From positions 4,570,796-4,634,795 of the forward strand of contig NC_044296.2 in the NCBI RefSeq assembly GCF_004027225.2: 64,000 nt of DNA. Direction: 5' to 3'. This stretch comes from Strigops habroptila (Eukaryota; Chordata; Aves; Psittaciformes; Psittacidae). The notes under the pieces were generated by a model. It had not been told where the DNA came from, searched no databases, and saw nothing but the letters and a program-made list of their open reading frames with translations. Positions 45,365 to 57,045 of the stretch are shown piece after piece; position 1 is the first letter of the stretch; every line of letters starts with the position of its first letter. Both the position numbers and the translations under genes were made by a program.

Positions 45365-47917
45365 AACTGCAGCCTGGTGCCTTTGCTGTAGGTCAGAAGC
45401 AGGCATGCATTCCTTTTCTTCAGAGTTGTTCAGGACTCCCTACCTGCTCCCAACATTTGTGCCCCCCCATTTAGAGCCCTACATCACCTTAGTTGGCAGC
45501 ATGCCCTGTGTCCCAAAGCCCGGGGTGCTTTGGTGCTGGGCGTGCGCTCCTTTGCTGCCTTCTATTTCCCCACCAGTGTTGGGCATGTTGCATTAACCAG
45601 CGTCACCCCGCTGTGGGGTGCAGGTGCTTTGGGAGGGGATGTTGGTGGTTCTCTCTTTAGCATGATATGTTCTCCCAGAAGCTGGAGGTGATCCCTCTCT
45701 GCAGAGGATGCTGCGAGATGAGGCTGACAGATGATTATTTACCCAGCGCTGGCGGCACGCGCGTGGTGGGCGCGGAGACAAGATGCAGCCTGTGCCCCAA
45801 GGAACAGCCAGTGTGTCAGGCAGCAGAGCTGGGGCTAGTGATGAATGACTTCTGAAATAAATAAATAAAGCTCAAAGGCCTGGAAAAGAAAAAGAAAGAA
45901 ACACAAAGTATTACCCTGAACCACAAGGAAATGTAGTCGTTGAGGACCGCTGGTGCTGTCAGGCGCGTGGTGCGGATCTGCGATGGGTTGTTGGTAGGTG
46001 CTGAAGCGTGGCGTGTGGTTTTGTTTGAGCGAGGGGAAAGGGATGAGGCGAAGGGGAACATACATAATCCTGGGGCAGATGCTTCCCTGCCTCGTGCCTT
46101 TGTGCATCTCAGAGGAGAGCCCAGCCCCTGCCCTGTGTGTAGAGGGAGAGGGGAAGCCACAGAGGAGAAGCCATGTCTCCAGCCCAGCGCTGCGCTGGGC
46201 CCAGGAGGATGCTCCTGGGATTTGTGGTCACTCCAATGTTGCCTCTGTCTCTCTGGCCATGCCGTGGAGCTGCCACCAGCACAGGCTTCCTGCCGTGCCT
46301 TCCCTGCAGCAGGTTGGTCCTTGGGGGTCCTCCCTGGGCTGCAGCCGCAGCACCCCACAGCACGGGTGGACTTGGGCTTCACAGAGGTGCAGCCCAGCCG
46401 CGGGCGCTGTGCTTCGGCCTCGTCCCTCACTGCCGGTCACCTCTGGCTCTGTCCCCTCTGTCCCTGTCCCCTGTCTGTGCCGTGCTGCACCTGCGAGCGC
46501 TTCCCGGGCTCTGCGGGAATACCAGGAATGCCGTGCAGGGAGTTAATTTCTCCTGGTGACTGGAACGCATCCCGGAGCTCTCCTGTCTCCTGCAGTGACC
46601 ACGGCTTAGCCCTTGTCGTGCCATCATGCCCCTGGGCAAGGAGTAGCATCTCTTGCAACACCCCAAAATGCCCCTTGTGCCTGTTGCTTGGGAGCAGCAC
46701 TGGGCACTTTGCACTCATGGAAGGACCAGAAATACTGCAGGAAGGAAGAAAAAGAGTGTGTATGTGTGTGTGTGCAAACACAGTGCAAGGCAGTGTCACT
46801 TCGTGCTCAGAGCACTGTCTTAGTGTTCAGCTGCTTCTGGTTTCCCACACTGTAAAAAGGGGTAATACTGTCATATTAAAGCACTTGGAGATCTGGGGAT
46901 GAAAAGCAGCGTATAGGACCATGACAGCCCTGATCAAAGCTCTTTTTTTCTCCATCTGTGTTTGTTTCCCCATGGAAGATAATACTCTGACTCTTTCTTG
47001 TAAATATTATTTTAAGATCTAAGTAACTCCCTGCTAGATAAACAGTGGTGCTCAGCTCTGAAGCATCTCCACTGGCTGCTCTAATTGTGTTTGCCAGCAC
47101 CGTGGCCTGCGTTGTGAAGTGGGTTGGAGAGTTGTGTTCAAGTGGAGAGGAGGAACTGCGTCCGGAGGGGAAGAGCCAGGCTTGGCAGTACTCCATGGGA
47201 CACCCCATTCTTCAGGCAGGATCATCTTTTGAGACCAGTGTTTTCTGCCCAGCCCTTGGAGCTGGGCACCTAAAGCCACTGCTTAGTCTTGAGGTGAGCT
47301 TTGCTGCTGGGCAGGGGTGTATTTGGGTTCTCAAGGTGTATTGAAGCTGTGGGGAAGGTTGGTGCTGTGGGTGCATGGCAGCCCCATGAGCCATGGGGCT
47401 CCTCTGGACAGCAACATGCTCCCACATAGCCAGGAGGTCTCTGCTGAGATGAAGTGGCCCAGAAGGCAGAGTCATTCTGGGGGCTTTGGTGGCCTGAGGA
47501 GCATGGATGAAGCGGTGCAGGGGGGTCTGCAGGGCATTGGGAGCCTCTCTGTTGGGGGGCAGGATCTGGGGCAGTTCCAGCACTGGCTTTTGCTGGAACA
47601 TTTTGCTTTGGTGGCTGGCAGGTCTGGTTTGGTTTTACTCTCCCCATAGCTAACCCTGGGAGCAGCACAGTGGTGCTGTTCCATGCAGATGGGGCTCTCC
47701 TGGCTAACCAGCATCTGGGGGCTTGTGGCTACTTTTCGAGCAGAGGCATCACCAGCATCTCCCTCTGCCCCGACACTGGCTTTCAGGTGCCTGATAGGGC
47801 ACTGGCATGGCTGTGGGCTCTCCCCCCATTAAATAGGGCTTAGCTGGTCAGCACAGGAGTGGCTGGGGAGGAGGAAATGAGCCTTAGAAACAAGTACTTG
47901 GAAGCTCATGTCTTCAT
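45365..47917. other. Intronic DNA, GC-rich chance frames
   Basis: Moderately GC-rich. The 320-codon frame at 45940-46902 has no recognisable family or exon structure and is not called. An (AAAT)n tract lies at about 45856-45869. A SINE-like relic lies at 46829. Confidence 0.35.
46829..46915 (+). mobile_element. MIR/CORE-SINE-like relic
   Basis: GGTTTCCCACACTGTAAAAA, then GGGGTAATACTGTCATATTA and AAGCACTTGGAGATCTGGGG with ATGAAAAGCAGCGTATAGG. It follows the order of the old SINE 3' half ('tttcctcatctgtaaaatggg ... aaagcgctttgagatccttggatgaaaggcgctata'). It is more complete than the others in the window. Confidence 0.6.
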
Positions 47918-48030
47918 TGGATCAGCTCAGTTGGAAAAGACCTTTAAGATCACCAAGTCCAACCATTACCCCAGCACTGCCAAGGTGCTGCCACTAAACC
48001 ACGTCACTCAGGGCCTCATCCACACGTTTT
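47918..48030 (-). mobile_element. Older CR1 fragment of a different subfamily
   Basis: GATCAGCTCAGTTGGAAAAG, then ACCTTTAAGATCACCAAGTC, CAACCATTACCCCAGCACTG and CCACTAAACCACGTCACTCA. This is the 'gaaaagacctttaagatcatcgagtccaacc' form of CR1 known from several birds, clearly different from the other copies here and more diverged. Confidence 0.8.
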
Positions 48031-51000
48031 CCTCTGTTTCCCCAGGAAAAAAGGTTCATACTTGCCAGCAAAGCAGCTTGAGTGTGGGATGGCCCCCATG
48101 GGACGGCACTGCACATGGGCATCTCCTGGCTCCCCAGCACCCATGGGGAAGGTCCCTGGCTCCCGGTCCCTGCCCTGGTGGCGCTGGGTTTGCCCAGGGC
48201 AGGGTGTTAGATGGGAGCAAACAAGGAACGTGGGGTGGCAAATTGAAATTTCATCTCTGCCCTCCCCAAGGGAGGTGACAAATGAGCTCGTGGTTGTGCT
48301 AAAAGCTTTTCTTTCTTTCTATAAAGAGGTTGCCAGGAGGAAATGAAGCGACCCACTGACCTTTGTTAATACGCAGCACAAACTAAGCTGGTGCTGCTGG
48401 GAGGAAAAGGGACCTCAGCACAGCCCTCTGCCTGCGAGGTGTTTGCTTCGATTGATATGTCTAATGGGAGTCATTCTCCTGCAGCAGCTGCTGAAAATGA
48501 AGATGTTTAATCATCTGCTAGATCTGGGTGGAACTTTCTTGCAGGGAATTGCTTTAAAGTCACCCTTCTCCCTTTCGCAGGCAGCCGAAACAGAAGAGAA
48601 GCCCAAATGCTTCTGCGGTGAAATCGTTCTTCAAGTTGTTATATTCCAGTGAATCTGAAATGAAGGGATGGTCCCTCCCTCCTGGATTTATGGTTTTCTA
48701 AATGCAGAACAGACATTTCTATCGCTGGCTCCATGAGGGCTAAGAAAAAGCACCACGTGGCAACATGCCTGCATAGGGCTGACCCATCCCCACATCTGTA
48801 ACTGCAGCATCTCCCACAGGCTCCTCTTTAAGCATTGAGGACCAAGCCAGCCAAACTGGTCTGTAGATTGGGCCCCCTCCTCCTGTATCCCCTCAGAGTG
48901 GCTTCGGGGAGTTGGGTGTCCAGCACCCTCTGAAATGGGAGTTGCTGGGAGGAAAATCTTCAAAAGCATCTTAGCGGCTTAAGTTAAGTCCCTTTGACTC
49001 TCAATGGAACTTAAGCTCTTAAGAAATGTAGGTGCTGCTGAGCATTTCCCCCCTTGTGCCTCGCACCCTTGGGTCCCTCGCTCCATCCTGGCTGCAGGAG
49101 CCGCAATGGGAAGCTGCTCCTTGCGAATGTTTCTCAGTTTTATTATTGTTAATAATAACTCTTGCAGATCCTGTGCTCAGCGCTTACGAGAGGCACACAC
49201 GTACAGACTGAGAACTGGAGATTAGGGCCATGCACGGAATGAATGCCTTACAGGAGCTCTTTTACTGTAAGAATTAATCTTATTCCTGAAATGTGACCGT
49301 ATCTAGCACAAATCTGACCCCACTGGGGGCCACGGCTTCGCTTAATTGCATTCTTTAGCAAGGATTGAGGTCTATTAGGTGGTTTGCTTATGTTGCAGGA
49401 GATCTTGTGCCAGAGAATTCAGAGAGGGTTTGAAAGTCTGTGGAGCAGTGCAGGAAAACGGCCATTGTCTTGACTTGTATGGTGCCAGGGGCTTGGCTGG
49501 GTGCTCAGCAGCCAGGCAGGAGTGATGCAGACCTGCTTCCAAGGGCACAGACAAGGTAAGCTGTGCACACAGAGGGGAAGAGGGTTTGGGATAGAGCCCT
49601 CGTGAGTTGAGCATTCCACAAAGCCATTCCCACTTGAATTCAGCACTCCAGGAGGGCAGGAGAGCCTTGCTGCGTGGTGGCCAAATGGGTTTCCACGTGT
49701 GGCACGTTCTATATTGTAGGCAGGAATTGTGCTGAGGATAAGGGTCTGTTTCCAGTCTCCCTGCTGGCAGGGTGCTGCCAGGAAAGCAGAGCAAACTCCT
49801 GTCCCGGTCTCTCCTGCTATCCATGGGGGATCCAGGTGGGTGCACATCTTGGTGTCCTGAAAATCCCATAGCCAGGGGGAGAGAGGCAGTGACGTACCTG
49901 CTCTGAAGGATGAGTTGCTGGATTGAAGTTGACATGTCCTAATATCTCTGCCAGCACTTTCTGTCTCCGTCAAGGGCTGGGAAGCACATTAGCACCGGAG
50001 CGGAAGTGTCACCCTCTGGCATCTCCTTCTCTAATCTTGGAGCTGTTGCTGTGTCCCCTTTACCAGACCTTCTCTATCGGAGCCCGTTATACAGCAGGAA
50101 AAGCTGTGCTAGATGTGGGAGAGCAGAGCTGCCAGGCTCCTCTCTTCAGAGGAGGTGGAACATCTCCCTGATGTGCCTGTGCTCAGCTCCAGCATTGGGG
50201 GTGTCATGGGGAGATGCTGCACGGGGCGGTGCCATCTCTTGGCTGCTCTGAGCTGTGGAAGGTCCCTGGTGCTGCATTTGGAGAGCAGATGAGGCTCAAG
50301 GAGGTGTTTGGTGGCATTTACTGGGACTGTGGCGGGGGGGATATTGCTCTGATAAAGAGAAACAAGAGCTTCTGCACTGCTGGCTGAGCCAGCCCTGGAA
50401 AGGGGTAACAGAGAGAACCGATGTGGTTGGGAGGATGCTCTCTCTGGCTCCAGCCCTGTCCCCCCTTCCAGACTCGCTGGTGGGAACTAGGAGCTGCATG
50501 GCTGGAGGAGGGAGAGCCAGCAAACAGCATCACGGTCCCATTTGTTGTGCTGGCATTGCCACCACATCCCCAGTTTAATTAACAGTTCCCATCACAGCTA
50601 TTCAGAATGTTCCCAGTCTCTGCTTGCCTCCGACAACAACAAAAGAAACCCCAATGCGTTGTTCTGTGCCCTGGAACCCCGTGAACCCCGTGTTAAGTCT
50701 GGCTGGAGCCTTTGTGTTTCTCTGAGTGTGTCTAGAACAAACATTTGAAGAGATTCCTAGTGGTATAATCCCGATTTGGTCTCTTTTTTGTGACAGTATC
50801 AGTATTTCTGCTGGGTTTGCACAAGCCAGTGCCTAAGCACGATGGAGCTGGACTAACACAGAGCACACAGCAGAGGCTTTGTAAGCCTCAAAGTGCAAGT
50901 CCAAAGCTGCCACTGCAAAGTTGCTCTTTAGGGCCAAGTACCTATGAGGACTTCATGTTTATCCTGCCTTTGCTTTTCATTCTGTCCAGTCCAGCCTTGG

Positions 51001-51722
51001 AGAGTTAACAGGACACAAAAAGATTACAGTGCCCCTTCACACTGCCTGTCCCGACGGTCTCTTACCCTGATGTGTATCAGAAAGCTTAAGCTACCTCTCT
51101 ATCCCCTTAGTGCTTTGAAAGCCTTTGATCCTGTACAATATCTCCTACCTGGCTCTTCTCCAAAAGGTGATAAACCCCGGGTTTGATTTTTAATTGGGGT
51201 AACTGATAGCAGGAAGGAATCTGTACACATCTGAGAGCATCCTTCACACCACTGCGGCCCATTGTTCTGGTGCTCAGTGTCTGTCTGATGGAGGAACCTC
51301 TTCAGCTGCTGACCCTATGAGGAGGTTGTGGCCCTTCTGGGGCAAAGCTCCCCTCTGTCACTGAAGGATGAAGCGTTTGCCAGTATTGACACACAGGACT
51401 GGGGTAGCTGCTAAGAATACAGCTCCCTTAATGCCATTCCAGCTTTGCAAAGGGATCAGGATAAAGCTGCAAGCAGGCAGCTCTGTTGGGAGCCAGGCAT
51501 TGTCTCCATGGGAATGTGCCAGCAGGGCAAGGGGAGCAGGATGGGGCTGAGCTTGTCACTGCCATGCTGATACGCTGCTGCATCCATGTTCTGCCACAGC
51601 CAGGGCAGAGGCATCAGGAGAAAACCTCTCCTGCATCCTCTGGAGGTTGTGTTTGCTTGCTGTGCCATCAGGATCAACTGTGGTACCTCCTGCTCCAGGT
51701 TTTAGCTCTGCCAGTTCTGTGT
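48031..51722. other. Intronic DNA, no exon seen
   Basis: AT-rich parts lie at about 48290-48420 and 49130-49390. No exon, RNA gene or clear repeat is recognised. Confidence 0.4.
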
Positions 51723-51822
51723 TAGCTCAGTAATGTGGTTCCTTTGTATGTGGGGAAACTGAGGCACCAAGCAGCGTAGGGACTCTGGGACATGCAGGAG
51801 AGCTGCTGTGATCCCAGCTGTG
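51723..51822 (+). repeat. Direct repeat, copy 1 (~100 bp)
   Basis: Aligns with 52414-52521 from TAGCTCAGTAATGTGGTTCC through TGGGGAAACTGAGGCACCAA and GACTCTGGGACATGCAGGAG to ATCCCAGCTGTGG, at roughly 85% identity by eye. It is not CR1. The GGGAAACTGAGGCAC word is shared with MIR elements, so the unit may descend from an old SINE or be a local duplication. Confidence 0.85.
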
Positions 51823-52413
51823 GTAGGGATCCCGGGAGACTCGTCAGCATGCATTTGCCTTCCAGGAGGGGCTCTGGGACGCCAACGCTGATGCCAGGGC
51901 TGAGGGTCAGGCTGGGTGGATGGGGTGATGAGAGCTGCACAGCACAGACCCTGCCCAGGCAGGGAAGCAGTCCCTCAGCACAGCTCCTCAGCAAGCATCA
52001 GGGGACATGGGAGACATCTCCTGCTGCTTCTTCCCTCTTCTGGGGGGGGGGATATTTTCCATCCCGCCTGGGTTTCTCGTGTGCCAGGTTTGTGGTTTTC
52101 TTTGCCTGCCCTGTGCTTATGTGGAAGAATTGCCCTTTCAGGAGGTGCCTGGGCCCTGTCGGCTCAGATCCCTTCACACCTCACTGCTCCTTTCTCCCTT
52201 GTTGGGGGGGAGAGAGGCCGATGGGTGTTCAACCTTAAACAGGACGGGCTCTGGCAGGTGGTGCCTCCTCACTGCGCTTCTCCTCCTTGCGCCGTTCCCT
52301 CCCTTTGTGAGAGTGTGAGCATGGGAATTCAGCAGTTCCTGCTGGGCAGGGAGGCTGGAGCAGGCTGCCCCCGGGCCCCCGCCAGGCCTCTTGGCAACGG
52401 AGCTGCCTGAGGC
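51823..52413. other. Spacer between the two direct-repeat copies
   Basis: About 590 bp with a G-run at about 52041-52050. No gene or repeat is recognised, and no clear similarity extends outward from the two ~100-bp copies. Confidence 0.4.
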
Positions 52414-52521
52414 ATAGCTCAGTAACGCGGTTCCTCTGTGTGTGGCAGGTGGGGAAGCTGAGGCACCGAGCAGGGTGGAGACTCTGGGACATGCAGAATA
52501 GCTGCTGTAATCCCAGCTATG
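52414..52521 (+). repeat. Direct repeat, copy 2 (~108 bp)
   Basis: Second copy of the 51723-51822 unit. It carries a small insertion (about five bases around GTGTGTGGCAGGTGGGGAAG) and several substitutions. A CR1 fragment begins within about ten bases of its end, so this copy's right edge may be truncated by that insertion. Confidence 0.85.
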
Positions 52522-52527
52522 GGACCA

Positions 52528-52742
52528 GTCCCAGACTAGTTTGTGCTGGAAAGGACCCAAAGCTCCTTCAGTTCCAACCCCCTGCCACGGGCAGGGACAC
52601 CTTCCACTAGAGCAGGTTGCTCCAAGCCCCTGTGTCCAATCTGGCCTTGAACACTGCCAGGGATGGGGCAGCCACAGCTTCTCTGGGCACCCTGTGCCAG
52701 CGCCTCAGCACCCTCACAGGGAAGAGCTTCTGCCTTATATGT
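52528..52742 (-). mobile_element. CR1 LINE fragment, 3' end
   Basis: Antisense CR1 whose tail is lost. It starts at CCCAGACTAGTTTGTGCTGG, runs through CTGCCACGGGCAGGGACACC and CACTAGAGCAGGTTGCTCCA, and ends at AGGGAAGAGCTTCTGCCTTA. It lies only about 165 bp upstream of the signal-peptide exon acceptor. Confidence 0.94.
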
Positions 52743-52906
52743 GACCCGAGTCCTTTGTGGTATCAAGGCGAAGGGCTGCCTGGGCTCCCCCCACAGCAAG
52801 TGCGCTCTCAAGACCCCGCTGCCTCTCTGGGCTCCGTTTGGGTGTCCCTTCTCTCTGGATGCTGCTTCCCTCCTTCCTCCCTCTGAGTGTCTTTGTGCAT
52901 CCGCAG

Positions 52907-52986
52907 GTGCTGACAGCGCTGGGGAGACGCTGCGAGTCCTGCTGACCCGGAGCCTTCCCGGCTGGGGCTGAAGGCCGCTGCAGAGG
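52907..52986 (+). other. PTPRS: 5' UTR part of the PTPRS signal-peptide exon
   Basis: Begins right after the acceptor CATCCGCAG, which is preceded by a pyrimidine-rich tract (GCTTCCCTCCTTCCTCCCTC from 52862). The 80 bp contain no upstream ATG. An in-frame TGA at 52969-52971 shows the coding frame cannot extend further 5'. The exact 5' edge relies on the predicted acceptor. Confidence 0.75.
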
Positions 52987-53074
52987 ATGAGGATCCTTCC
53001 CAGCCCTGGGATGTCTTCGCTGGTCTCCCTCGTGAACCTCCTGTCTGTGCTGCTGATAGGCTGCGTAGCTGAAA
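52987..53074 (+). CDS. PTPRS: PTPRS first coding exon (signal peptide), partial gene
   Basis: Receptor-type tyrosine-protein phosphatase sigma is a type IIa receptor phosphatase. It has Ig and fibronectin III ectodomains that bind heparan and chondroitin sulfate proteoglycans, one transmembrane segment and two intracellular phosphatase domains. It acts at axons and synapses. Only the signal-peptide exon is present: ATG plus 28 further codons and one base (phase 1) before GTAAGT at 53075. The peptide has a short basic start (MRILPSPG), a second Met at position 9, a leucine/valine-rich hydrophobic core and a GCVAE end; the split codon begins with A and would give Ser if the next exon starts with GC or GT. 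The start context has A at -3, and an in-frame stop lies 18 bases upstream. My memory of chicken PTPRS (CRYP-alpha) has the same MRILPSPGM start and CVAES junction, with a few substitutions between. The Ig1 exon is not in the window. The reading ORF that continues to 53340 runs into the intron and is not coding. Confidence 0.87.
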
Positions 53075-53080
53075 GTAAGT

Positions 53081-56000
53081 TACTCTGCTGTTCCTCTGCT
53101 TTGAATCAGCCAGCTCTGAATCTTAGGTTGCCCCTAAAACTGCCAAAGAACTGGAGAGAAGGGAAGTGCCTGACATCTCCTGATGGAGCCTTCCTTCCCC
53201 TTCTCCCAGCCCCATCTCCACCCAGCTCGCCTATATTGTCCTCTCCTGCTCTTGCCTTTCAGGCATGTCAGACACTAGTGACTGTTGTCATGTTACTTGC
53301 CGGGGATAGATTCAAAACAGCATCCGAAGAAAGAATATGATGTTTCTCCTTCCCCTGAGTGAACCAAGTCCAGTTTAACACAGTTTCAGATTTGCTGCCT
53401 TTCAATTCTTGCTTTAAAAAATGAAAAGGGGAAACAAAAAAAAAAACCCAAGTGAAAATCTTCAGCGACTTGAATGTAATGTTCCTCCGACATGAAGGCT
53501 GATCACTTGGGATCAGTGGGGAATAGACTCTTCCAAGCTGATTGAATTAGGACTTTTTTTCCTCCCCACAAAGCTGCTTGGAGCTGGTGAGAGGGCTGCT
53601 CTGCTCAGCGCAGCCCGTGACAGCGTTTAACGTAATCGCTTCAGTATCAGGTTTATTACCGTGAGCAGCTCCTGCTCTTGCTGGGAGATGTGTTCTGACC
53701 AGTGCTACCAGTGCTTTGTCTCTCTGGGCAGTAGGCGAGCGGGGATACGTTTGCCGTTGCCTCACTGCTGAGGTTGGTTTGGTTCATGCTTAGCCCCTCT
53801 TTGCAGGGAGGCACGTTCATGTGCAGAAAGAGAATGTTTCCTTTTGCTCTTGGATGGTTCACTCTAGGGCCGCTTTTTTGGTGTGTAGCTGTGGGTCAGG
53901 CTGTACCTCAGATGGTGCCATTGGTGTTCATAAAGACATACGCAAGCTTCAGTTTGAGCTACTCCTGTGTTGAGTAGCAGGAACAGTGCGGTGTTTGGCA
54001 GCAAGGAGCCTGGCACGAGCCTTTTGCCCAAGTATTTATCCAGGATGTTGCAGCCAGTGCTCTTGTAGGTTCTTTATGAGCACCCAGGATACATGGTTAA
54101 GGCTGTGAGCACCTAGGGTAGATGGTCAAGCTAGCTGCTGTGTTCCACCTGGGCCCAGTTGGAACGAGTGGCCTTGTTGGCTTGTGAAGGTGGGCACTGG
54201 TGGTAGGTAGCCTGCTACCTGCACTGGCTCCTCCAAAAGCAGGAGGCTGCAAAGCAGAGATCTCCATTCCTGGCTCTTGATGAAGTAGAGGGGATACTTA
54301 AGGTGGAAAACCCCATGTCAGGGCTCCAGGGTCCCATTCGTGCCACTGGTTTGCTGTAACACTAGTAGCTAAACCGCTTTGTCCTCTTGTTTTCTAAGCA
54401 AGCAGTACAGCTTTGCAGGCACAGATGGAGTGCGTGTGTGTGTGCAAGTGCCTCTCTGTGTAAGCAGGACCCTGAGTCATGTACTGCAATGGCTGCATGC
54501 TTGTGAAAACTGGGGTCCTTTTAAGTGTACATAAGCCCTGGGTGCTCACTGCTGGGAGTGGGCGCTCTGCAGGATCAAGGCTGCTCAAAATCATGGCTCT
54601 GGGGCTTCAGTTTTCCCGTGGGTTTGGTTTTGCTGGGAAGGAATGAGCGTCTTGCCTGTCCTTGTCTTCTGTGGGGTGAGATCTCAGAGGTTCCAGCAGA
54701 GCCAGGAGATCTCACATGCTGTCTGACTGCTACGAAGCACTTCTGGTGGAAACCTGTCCTGAGGAAGGGCTGATGCTGATCACACACAGAAGGCACCAAT
54801 TGTGTGGCCCAAGCCCTGCTGAAATCTGTCACTGCTCAGCAGACACCTTGCTGCTAGCAGCCAAGTTTCTCTCTTCTGTAGTTCTGCAGTGTCCTTGGAT
54901 CCTGAATGGGGAGGTTTTGTGCTTTTTTAACTCCTTCTGCTCACAGATGTACATAGGGAACATTGCAAGTTGCAGGACACGGTGTCTGAGGTGGGGCTGC
55001 TCGTACCTGCTTGAGGTGCAACTGAAGTTGGGCCAGACATTGTCTCTTCTCCTAACCTGTAGAGCACATCAGCACCTCCCTGACCTGTATGCCATGGAGA
55101 TGCCAGTTGTTGGAATTGCTCCGTGCCTGCTGCTGCTGCTGAGTTGGTAGCTCCTGATTTTGGAGGGGCAGCTGAATTCCGCCTGGAGAGGCCTGGTCTG
55201 TGCCAGGCCAGTCAGGAGCATCCGAGCCGGTCTGCAATGCTCCCCACTGAGGCATGCAAACAGCAAACAGCTTTGTCTGTCACAACTGCAGAGGCTGTGT
55301 GAGGAGCTGTCACTCTGTTCTGACAGTGTCCTCTCCCATCAGATGGCCCTGGGCTCTGCCACACTGCCTCTCGTGTAATCCCTTGGCTGGCTTCCATTTG
55401 GCTGGCGCTTGCCGTGGCGCTGACCCGATTTCCTGCCCTAATTCACCAGAAGGGCTGCCAAGGCCTTGCAGCCCCCAGGGGCTGTGCAAGCCCAACATCC
55501 CAGGTAGGAAAGCCCTGGGACTCTCCTGGGAAGCTCTTGGGAGGGCAGCACCTTCCCAGCTTCGCAGGGGAACGGCTCCCCTTGCAGCAAAACATGGGGC
55601 TGAAAGCTGGAACTTGCCTCCTCTTCCAGTGCAGCGCTGGAGGAGCTGTGGCCTCTGCAATCAAAGGGCCATTAAAATACTTCCCTTGTTTCCTAGGCTA
55701 ATTGATCTCAGTCAGTGATTTAAATCTTTCCATGGCAGGAACATTCTATTTAAAGGAAACTGCCATTTAAATTAAAAACCCAAAGCACCACAGCACTTTC
55801 TGCCTGCTGTTCTTCCTTGGGAAGCTGACGAGGATAATCATTGGAAGGTATAAAGCAGACCTGTTTCTTCTCTTTTTCTTCAGTTGTATATGGACACGTT
55901 CTTTGTTTCTTCTGTATGGTCAAGGGCAGCCATAGCCCTGGAAATTGCTCCCTCCATGATTATTTTCAATGGTCTCTCATTAACTGGAATGTATTATTTT

Positions 56001-57045
56001 GTTAAGGATTCAGCTGGTTGTACGAGCAGCATTAATCAGCATTGCTGCAGTGAGTTAGGGGAGACCTTCCCCAAGAGCTGTGCCCAGATGTGCTGCACAG
56101 CCAGAGGCAGGACTTGTGCCCCTTAGAGCTGGTAGAAAACCCAACAGCATGGACAGATAAGGTGTGGGTATGGGACTGGGGAAGGGAATAGTTTCCCAAA
56201 TGGCTGATGTACGTGGGCACAGAACCAAGCCTTGTTTTTCCCAGTCAAACCCAACCTGAGTCATGAAACCTCTGCAGTGAGCACCTTGAAACATCTCATT
56301 TTGAGCGTAGGCAAAATCAGTCTCATCTCAGTGGCTGGTGCTGGATGGGATGTTTCCTGCCAGCACTGTGCAAAGTGCATTTGGCTGGGCCTTAGGGCAG
56401 TGGTCAGGTACTCCTGCCCTCCTCTGCTACCCAAAGGAGCAACGTACCCACTCTTAAGTGCTCCTCAGTTGCAGATAAAAAGCTCCTTACTGTATAGAAA
56501 TGTGGTGGTTTTGATAACTGAAATCAGCATGCTCACTGTTTTCAAGTGGTTTTTTCCCATTGATTAAACCTTTGCATTTTACAATAGTGCTTTGCTAATT
56601 GGTACTTTGCATACGCAGGAGGCTGGTGTGTGGCTCTCTCCACCCCAGCAAAGATTTAATAGCAGATGCAGTAGCAAACATTAGTTATTACTTAGGTTTC
56701 CTTCCTTTTATAAATGACATTACAGAACGCTTACTAGCACACTCCGGAGTATTACCATAAATAATTAAATCTAAATTGCAGTTGACAAAATAAAAGAATA
56801 AAGCCCCTTTGATGACGCATTACCCTGGCTCGCTTCCCTTTTCATTGCCCTTGTTCCACTGGTAATTTGCAGAACACAGTCATTCATGCTGGGCCCATGT
56901 GTGCGGGGGGCTCTCGTGCTCCCGGAGCTGCAGAGCATCCGTGGAGGCTGGCAGCAGATGGCAGCAGGGGCTGCACCACGCGTGTGGGGCTGGTGGAGAG
57001 GGTGGAAAACGCGTGTGGTGGGTTGGGAGAGGTGCTCGTGCAGGT
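53081..57045. other. Intronic DNA, no exon seen
   Basis: AT-rich parts lie at about 53395-53470 (with a short A-run), 55690-56040 and 56560-56860. The last is repeat-free with ATAAATAATTAAATC and a TGATGACGCATTA word near 56810. No exon, RNA gene or known repeat is recognised. Confidence 0.4.

Larger units (their letters stand above)
17352..52906 (+). other. PTPRS: Inferred first intron of PTPRS (~35.5 kb)
   Basis: Bounded by the GTAAGT donor at 17352 in the CpG island and the pyrimidine-rich acceptor ending CATCCGCAG at 52906. The span contains most of the CR1 copies, the relic CORE-SINEs, simple repeats and several AT-rich pockets that could be regulatory. No coding exon is recognised inside. 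Joining these two sites is an inference and needs transcript data; other first exons, for example in the 34.4-34.7 kb GC-rich patch, are possible. Confidence 0.45.

Noticed and set aside
45940..46902. 320-codon + strand frame
   Set aside because: Cys/Ser/Pro-rich, no domain, no signal, no splice context. Similar frames exist in other phases over the same DNA, so GC content explains it.
52541..52886. Repeated peptide frames seen at many places (for example the LNTARDGAATASLGTLCQRL type)
   Set aside because: All are translations of CR1 copies in non-coding or antisense frames, not a gene family.
53075..53340. Continuation of the signal-peptide frame to a 117-codon ORF, possible intronless small secreted protein
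   Set aside because: A consensus GTAAGT donor falls exactly where the PTPRS signal peptide should end, and the downstream part is low-complexity Pro/Ser-rich intron sequence.
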